Positions 30,098 to 35,000 of a DNA stretch of 35,000 nt are shown here, in pieces. Source of the DNA: Stramonita haemastoma (lineage: Eukaryota > Mollusca > Gastropoda > Neogastropoda > Muricidae). The notes under the pieces were generated by a model, which had not been told where the DNA came from, made no database searches, and saw only the letters and a list, made by a program, of their open reading frames with translations. The translations under genes and the position numbers were made by a program. The DNA lies in NCBI GenBank assembly GCA_030674155.1, contig CM060326.1, positions 37,052,893 through 37,087,892 of the forward strand, written 5' to 3'. Position 1 is the stretch's first letter, and every line of letters begins with the position of its first letter.

Positions 30098-30549
30098 GTA
30101 GAGAAAAAAACTGCTAGAAGAAGCTAGTATAAAGTCGAAGTCAGTGAAAGACAAAATGTTATTTCCAGATCGTACATTAAGTTGTCAGCTGACACCATTC
30201 TTCTTGATCTGACCAGGCAAGACGGCTTTCAAGATTCCACTGGACTGATTTTCCTTGAGGCGGGGAGTAATAGGTTATGGGCAAGTCGGGTTCAGTTAAC
30301 ATGTGAATGAAAAATTTGTATTTGTTTGAACTGTAACACAAGAACGCATTTTTCTTTTTCAAAACATGAATATTATTTGGTAAAGTAAATAGTGTGCTAT
30401 CATGTAAAATAGTTTTTTGAATAAAGTGTTGAATATAAGTCAATAAAACAACTGTGTATGTATATATATCTTCCCTGGTATTTTTATGCCCAAGGATTGT
30501 TATAATTCGGCAATATTTCAAAAAGATAGCTGACAACAACACTGGTTTG
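30093..30549. other. AT-rich sequence between blocks G and F
   Basis: The minus frame 30177-30563 (128 residues) has ordinary composition but no domain, and the corresponding DNA in copy 1 is not similar enough to support coding. Confidence 0.35.
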
Positions 30550-31015
30550 CAAAGAAGCATCAAAACACAAGCAAAAAAGTAAAATGCAAAGACAGAGCAC
30601 CAAAAAACCCATATAAAAAATTACGCACGAAAAAACAAAAAAAGCAATATCCCCAAACATCCAAACAACGAGGCAAACAAAAAGAGAATCACTAATATAG
30701 CAGACATCCCTGGGAGATGGTGATAATACACTAACAATAATTGCTATCCCAGGCTACACAAGGCCTTTAGAATGGAAGCAGCCACGCTCTGCACTCTCCA
30801 ACCTTTTACCACAGCACTCTGGCCCAGCTGTTTTTACCCTTTATGTGGGTACAGCAAGCAGAAGGAAGAAATGTCACCAACATGCTAGAGTGATGAGCAG
30901 TGTACATGTAGGGCCATCAGATCAATGATAGCTGTGTGCATAGGGATGTCATGTCAAGCCATCAAATGTCAACAACTATACATTATTCATTCAGTAAAAG
31001 GCGTAAGGACCTTGT
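30550..31015 (+). repeat. Block F, copy 2
   Basis: Aligns with 19130-19745, offset about 11.3 kb, and lacks the (CA)n of copy 1. Confidence 0.72.
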
Positions 31016-31020
31016 AAAAG

Positions 31021-31021
<1 letters not shown>

Positions 31022-31078
<57 letters not shown>

Positions 31079-31131
31079 GTGTGTGTAAGTGTGTGTAAGT
31101 GTGTGTAAGTGTGTGTGTGTGTGAGTGTGTG
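31022..31131. repeat. (GT)n with GTAA variant units
   Basis: About 27 GT units, then four GTGTGTAA units, then GT. It ends at the LINE tail. Confidence 0.97.
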
Positions 31132-31242
31132 TAAAGTCAAGTCAAAGTCAAAAACACTTTAATCATCCCGTGAAGGGCAATCACAATACTGACAGATATA
31201 TTGATACAAATCAATCTCGAAATACACAAGAAAGATATATTT
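31132..31242 (-). mobile_element. LINE 3' end, copy 2
   Basis: About 110 bases match the end of the LINE at 13384-13500, including the AAGTCAA tail. On its 5' side (right) it stops at a TA array, so only the 3' end inserted or survived. Confidence 0.85.
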
Positions 31243-31243
31243 C

Positions 31244-31248
<5 letters not shown>

Positions 31249-31295
<47 letters not shown>
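31249..31295. repeat. (TA)n microsatellite
   Basis: About 23 TA units. Confidence 0.98.
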
Positions 31296-31297
<2 letters not shown>

Positions 31298-31514
31298 GTC
31301 TGTGTGTCTGTGTGTGTATTTTCCGACTCACCAAAATGAACCTTTGGGATAACAATTTCAACAAAAACCTTTTCAGTTTTGAAAATGAGGCTTTGGAAAT
31401 GTTAGTGCATGAAGGAAGCAGACATCCATTTTTTGTTTCTATTTTCATTGACAAATTGAACCAATTTTGGTCACTCTCATTTTCAGTGCCAATTCTGGAT
31501 GTCCTTTTTACTGC

Positions 31515-31585
31515 TCTGTAAATTAGGTGAAGAAAACAGCAATTCAGACACAACAGTGTAATCGTTATTTAGGTAGTAAATATGT
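31515..31585 (+). repeat. Block H, copy 2
   Basis: Matches 19925-20005 and continues the G-F-H order. Confidence 0.55.
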
Positions 31586-32399
31586 GATAAAAAGTGACGC
31601 TCATTTTCATTGCTTGGTTATTATGGGAAAGAACAATACACTTTTGTTTTTGCTCTACATGGATATGAAAATAATGTAAACCACTTTGTATATCGAAATT
31701 TTGGGATATGTTCATGCCTGGATGTGAGTATCTGTTATTACATACACTTCAGCCTTTCCTAGGAGCCGTTACCTACATTTTAAACACATTTCTTATGGAT
31801 TAGTAAACGATTGGAAAATACAGCCCTTGGTTTTTATAGCATAAAAGCAACATACATGAAGCAGAAACTAAGCAAAAAAATCTTTAAAAACAACTTTAAG
31901 ACAAAAGTGTGTCTTACCTGACGTTCTGGCTTCTGTAAAAAAGAGAGAAAGACAGAGAGAGAGACAGAGGTGTGTTTTTTACATAAACTCTGAAGACAGA
32001 AACGTCGGCTAACAATGTCTTTGATAAATGATGTCAGTATTTCTTTTCTGTGTATATCTGGTGTAAATATTGCTGTTATGCATTGCAAGCTTTTAGCCTA
32101 ACGACTTGTATTCTCCATTAGAATATTTCTATCATACCTCTTTTAACTTGGAGCATTGTTTTCTGTTTGCCGAGATGAATATACACAACATCCTGGCACG
32201 CTTCTCAACCGGTGCATACATACTTCAGTCCCTCAGTGACTGTGAGGTGTGATGAGTGAGGCAGACTGCAGAGTCTGAGTGATGGCCAGGGTGTAAAGCT
32301 GGGGAAGGCCAAACATCCATCACCAACAGCATGTTCTTGACAATGGGAACACCCTGACAAGGAAGTGCTGATGGTCACAGCTGTCGATGATGACACCCA
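31586..32399. other. AT-rich sequence; possible weak block E relative at 31745
   Basis: CACTTCAGCCTTTCCTAGGAGCCGTTACC (about 31747-31775) resembles the centre of block E. No gene. The minus frames at 32205-32502 overlap block E copy 2. Confidence 0.35.
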
Positions 32400-32640
32400 T
32401 ACCTTCACAGTATAAGTGTTCAGTGCACTCGGCAGCCCTTTCCCCAACAGCTATTACCAAAGTGTTAGCTCGGCTTTTTTTCACACCTCTCCTTGGAGCC
32501 AAAGAGCAGACAGAGAAAAAAAGTCTTCATTTACCCACTGTAATAGCAGTACGCATTTAGGGGTGTCTGGCTCCTGGAGACCTCAGGGACAGGGGGGATG
32601 TGTTAACGTGCTGTTTCGCTTCCATGAGAAGACAGTATTG
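32400..32640 (+). repeat. Block E, copy 2
   Basis: Aligns with 17825-18060 in the same orientation. On the minus strand a 60-residue frame (32502-32320) reads CTEHLYCEGMGVIIDSC; the matching part of copy 1 starts CTEHLGCEGM and then hits a stop. Confidence 0.7.
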
Positions 32641-33374
32641 TGATGGCATAGTGGAGAAAGTGATAAACATGTGTACGTAATGGCTCTGAAGTTCCAGGCT
32701 GCATGTTCAAATCTTGGCCTGTACTGATCATTTCTAGGTAAAAACTACACTTGTGAATTATGGTCGTAAAGACTGGCCTTTATGTAGGATTTGAATAAGA
32801 GGATATTAAAGTTTCCATGTGATGAGATTTCATATGAAAACTCTAAATATAAAAAAATCAAAATTGATCCAGGCAATGACATCAGATTTTGCGTGAGACA
32901 AAAAAATATAGCCTTTTAACTCCTTGTAAACATATTGGCCTTTCTTTTTTTGGAGAAGTTAGTTTTTGATAGTTCTTAACAATATAATTGTTAATCTAGT
33001 ACATTTGTTCACCCATACCTTCTGAATCGGTATACTTTTATTTTTCTCTTTTTTTGGTTTATCCTGTTATTTAAACCAAATAGTGACAACCAAACAGTAA
33101 CAACACCAACATCAGTAACAGCAATAACACGATCAGTTGCACGAAAGAAGAAACAATGCCAACAATAAAAACACACTGCAGCTAGTGAAAACGGGAAAAA
33201 AAGAGTGGAAACTAAAAACAGAAAAAAAACACATTTTTTCACACAAAATGGAATACGCGCTTCTTCTTAAAAAGCAATCCCGATTAATTTTTCCCTCCAA
33301 GATAGGAAAGGTTATAGGCAGCTAGAAAGAGAGAAAGGGGCCTGGTAAAGGGTAAGAGGGAGGGCGTAAAATGG
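32641..33374. other. AT-rich sequence, nothing recognised
   Basis: No domain-bearing ORF; A-rich patches at 33100-33240. Confidence 0.4.
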
Positions 33375-33529
33375 AGGAGGAGAGTGGGGGTATGTGATCC
33401 ATAAAAGAGAAGTGGGTCTGGTTGATTGGTCCATTTAGCCAGTGAAGACTGTCTGTGGCAGCGTCTGGTTTTTCTTCTCTACTTCTTTTGATTATTAAGA
33501 TTAATAAAGCTGATCAGTTTAAATATGTG

Positions 33530-33530
<1 letters not shown>
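33375..33530 (+). repeat. Block J, copy 3, with promoter-like signals
   Basis: Carries the exact 18-mer ATAAAAGAGAAGTGGGTC at 33401-33418, TTGATTGGTCCATTTAGC and AAGACTGTCTG, as in copy 2. A GT array follows in place of CT. Confidence 0.8.
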
Positions 33531-33652
<122 letters not shown>

Positions 33653-33725
33653 TGAAGCCGAACGAATGATTTTAAAATGTTCAGGATACGACACCCTTGC
33701 AAAATTAAACATTCTGGGTGTTTTT

Positions 33726-34345
33726 TGCAATAGGAAATTGTGAAAGTTAAAGGTATATTTTGTATCTAGTTATATACCGAGCAATTTGGTTAGAATATAT
33801 CCTTTAAAAAAAGTAAAGATCGTTGTTCAACAAACAAATCATAGAAAATAAGGAAATAGAATATATCCTTTAAAAAAGTGAAAATGCTGGGATTTTATAT
33901 AACAAACAAATAATACGAATGAAGGAAATCGGTGTTTTTGGCCAGGCCATGAAAGCAATACTTTTGACTTGATCATTATTAGGTGTTGGTAAGGTGTGAG
34001 CTGCCCTGATGTTCTCTTACAGTGACTAATGCCAACGCTGCAATAGTCCTAAATTATTAAACGTGTGTGGTACTTTCTGGCATTGTAGTATTCAGTAGCT
34101 AGAATGATGGATTTACGTGTTGATTGAAGTGGCTTCATGCTGTATTGAAGCAATTGGGTTAAGTAAAGAAAAGATAAATCGGCTGGTATTTGATCACAGT
34201 TTATAAAACAATGCCCATGTAGGAAGGCACACTAGATATTACACGTGTACATTAAACGCTCTTCCACTTAACACAGAATCTAATAAGCCAGTTATAGTCA
34301 GTGATATGACAAACATGAAACAATGTAGTACATACTCACAATTTC
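33726..34345 (+). repeat. Block K, copy 2
   Basis: Follows block J copy 3 and shares three ordered segments with 25284-25795. It also contains a small internal repeat: AGAATATATCCTTTAAAAAA at about 33793 and again at about 33859. Confidence 0.65.
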
Positions 34346-35000
34346 ACTAGCCAAAAGCATACATTTTAAATCCAGGCATCAAAGAATTTAGCTTTGCTCA
34401 ACAGTGAATGCTACGATGCAAGAAATTACCATAGTACAGAAGGGAAAGAGTCGCTCCATTCATAATCTGTCCTTTTAAAAATCTTACAGAAAGTAAAGAA
34501 ACTGTCTAAGTAGCATTTATCAAAGAATCCAGACAGTACATAACAGTTTGTGAAAGCATAACAGAGTGTAAACTTACTTCTTTTACTTTTACAGGGAATC
34601 CAATCTCCCATATGGAATGACTGACATTCATATAAAGTCAAGTAGCAGTTACAAACCACATTACAAAGGACAAGCATCAAAGGCAGAATTGCTCACCTTT
34701 CTACAAAAAAAATGGATGCCCTCTTGTTCCTATACTATTATAAACAAAATCTCAGCACAAAAGTTATGCAAATCATAAAAATTGTAAGCAATTTTTTTGT
34801 GTTTGTTTTTAATTCACGTAACATTATAACTGCCAAAAGAAAACACATGATGCATTATAACATGCAAGTAAGCCCACAGAATTCAAGTTTGGCACAAACA
34901 CTAACCAGAACACAACGACTGTTTAACTTAGATAAATGAGCTGACCGTTGCATTCACTCTTCCAGTGGAAAACAAATGGGAGTATTTCTATTCAACGAAT
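34346..35000. other. AT-rich sequence, nothing recognised
   Basis: The minus frame 34426-34680 (84 residues, ten Cys) has no recognised family and no counterpart elsewhere in the window. Confidence 0.4.

Noticed and set aside
34426..34680. Cys-rich minus ORF as a secreted peptide gene
   Set aside because: No signal peptide with a cleavage context, no known Cys framework and no splice or promoter support.

Overview
The window is eukaryotic, intergenic or intronic DNA, probably from a marine invertebrate. A mollusc, perhaps a gastropod, is my best guess. This rests on the extreme microsatellite load, tRNA-derived SINEs with microsatellite tails, an L2/Rex1-type LINE end and short AGCGCT-containing repeat tails. 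The taxon is an inference and no marker gene confirms it. There is no bacterial operon structure, rRNA, CRISPR array or clearly functional host protein-coding gene. Nearly all long open frames are readings through simple repeats (SLSLS, HTHTHT, VCVCVC, YIYIY, REREER and similar).

Layout. 1-4.1 kb: CA, CT, TA and triplet microsatellites, a GC-richer island at about 1.07-1.42 kb, and the first SINE copies (family A at 2.66-2.93 kb, family 2 at 3.61-3.95 kb). 4.1-9.2 kb: short dispersed repeats present as pairs or triplets (repeats B, C and D), three further family A pieces, and CTA, CT and GATA tracts. 9.3-12.5 kb: mostly unique AT-rich DNA, a 44-base poly(A), two CT/CA compound blocks with a potential Z-DNA tract. 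12.7-15.35 kb: a 66-bp tandem duplication, the first copy of block P, and a 5'-truncated minus-strand LINE (13.38-14.94 kb) whose ORF keeps only the C-terminal reverse transcriptase region.

16.3-20.4 kb holds further copies of blocks Q, P, E, G and F. At 20.864-22.945 kb two exact 16-bp terminal inverted repeats beginning CAGTG bound a candidate hAT-like DNA transposon. Its interior contains a CRE-like cluster, a SINE tail and a four-unit higher-order array of CT tracts separated by a conserved spacer. 23-28.9 kb contains blocks J, K, R and P and very long CT and GT tracts. 29.8-31.7 kb is a diverged copy, in the same order and orientation, of 18.6-20.4 kb, and 33.4-34.35 kb is a diverged copy of 24.6-25.8 kb.

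The main structural message is that the right half of the window was built by old local duplication of several-kilobase segments. These were later broken up by transposon insertion and microsatellite growth. No set of genes working together can be supported. The items most worth checking are the CAGTG-bounded element with its internal array, the co-oriented diverged duplications, and the recurring promoter-like and exon-like blocks J and P.
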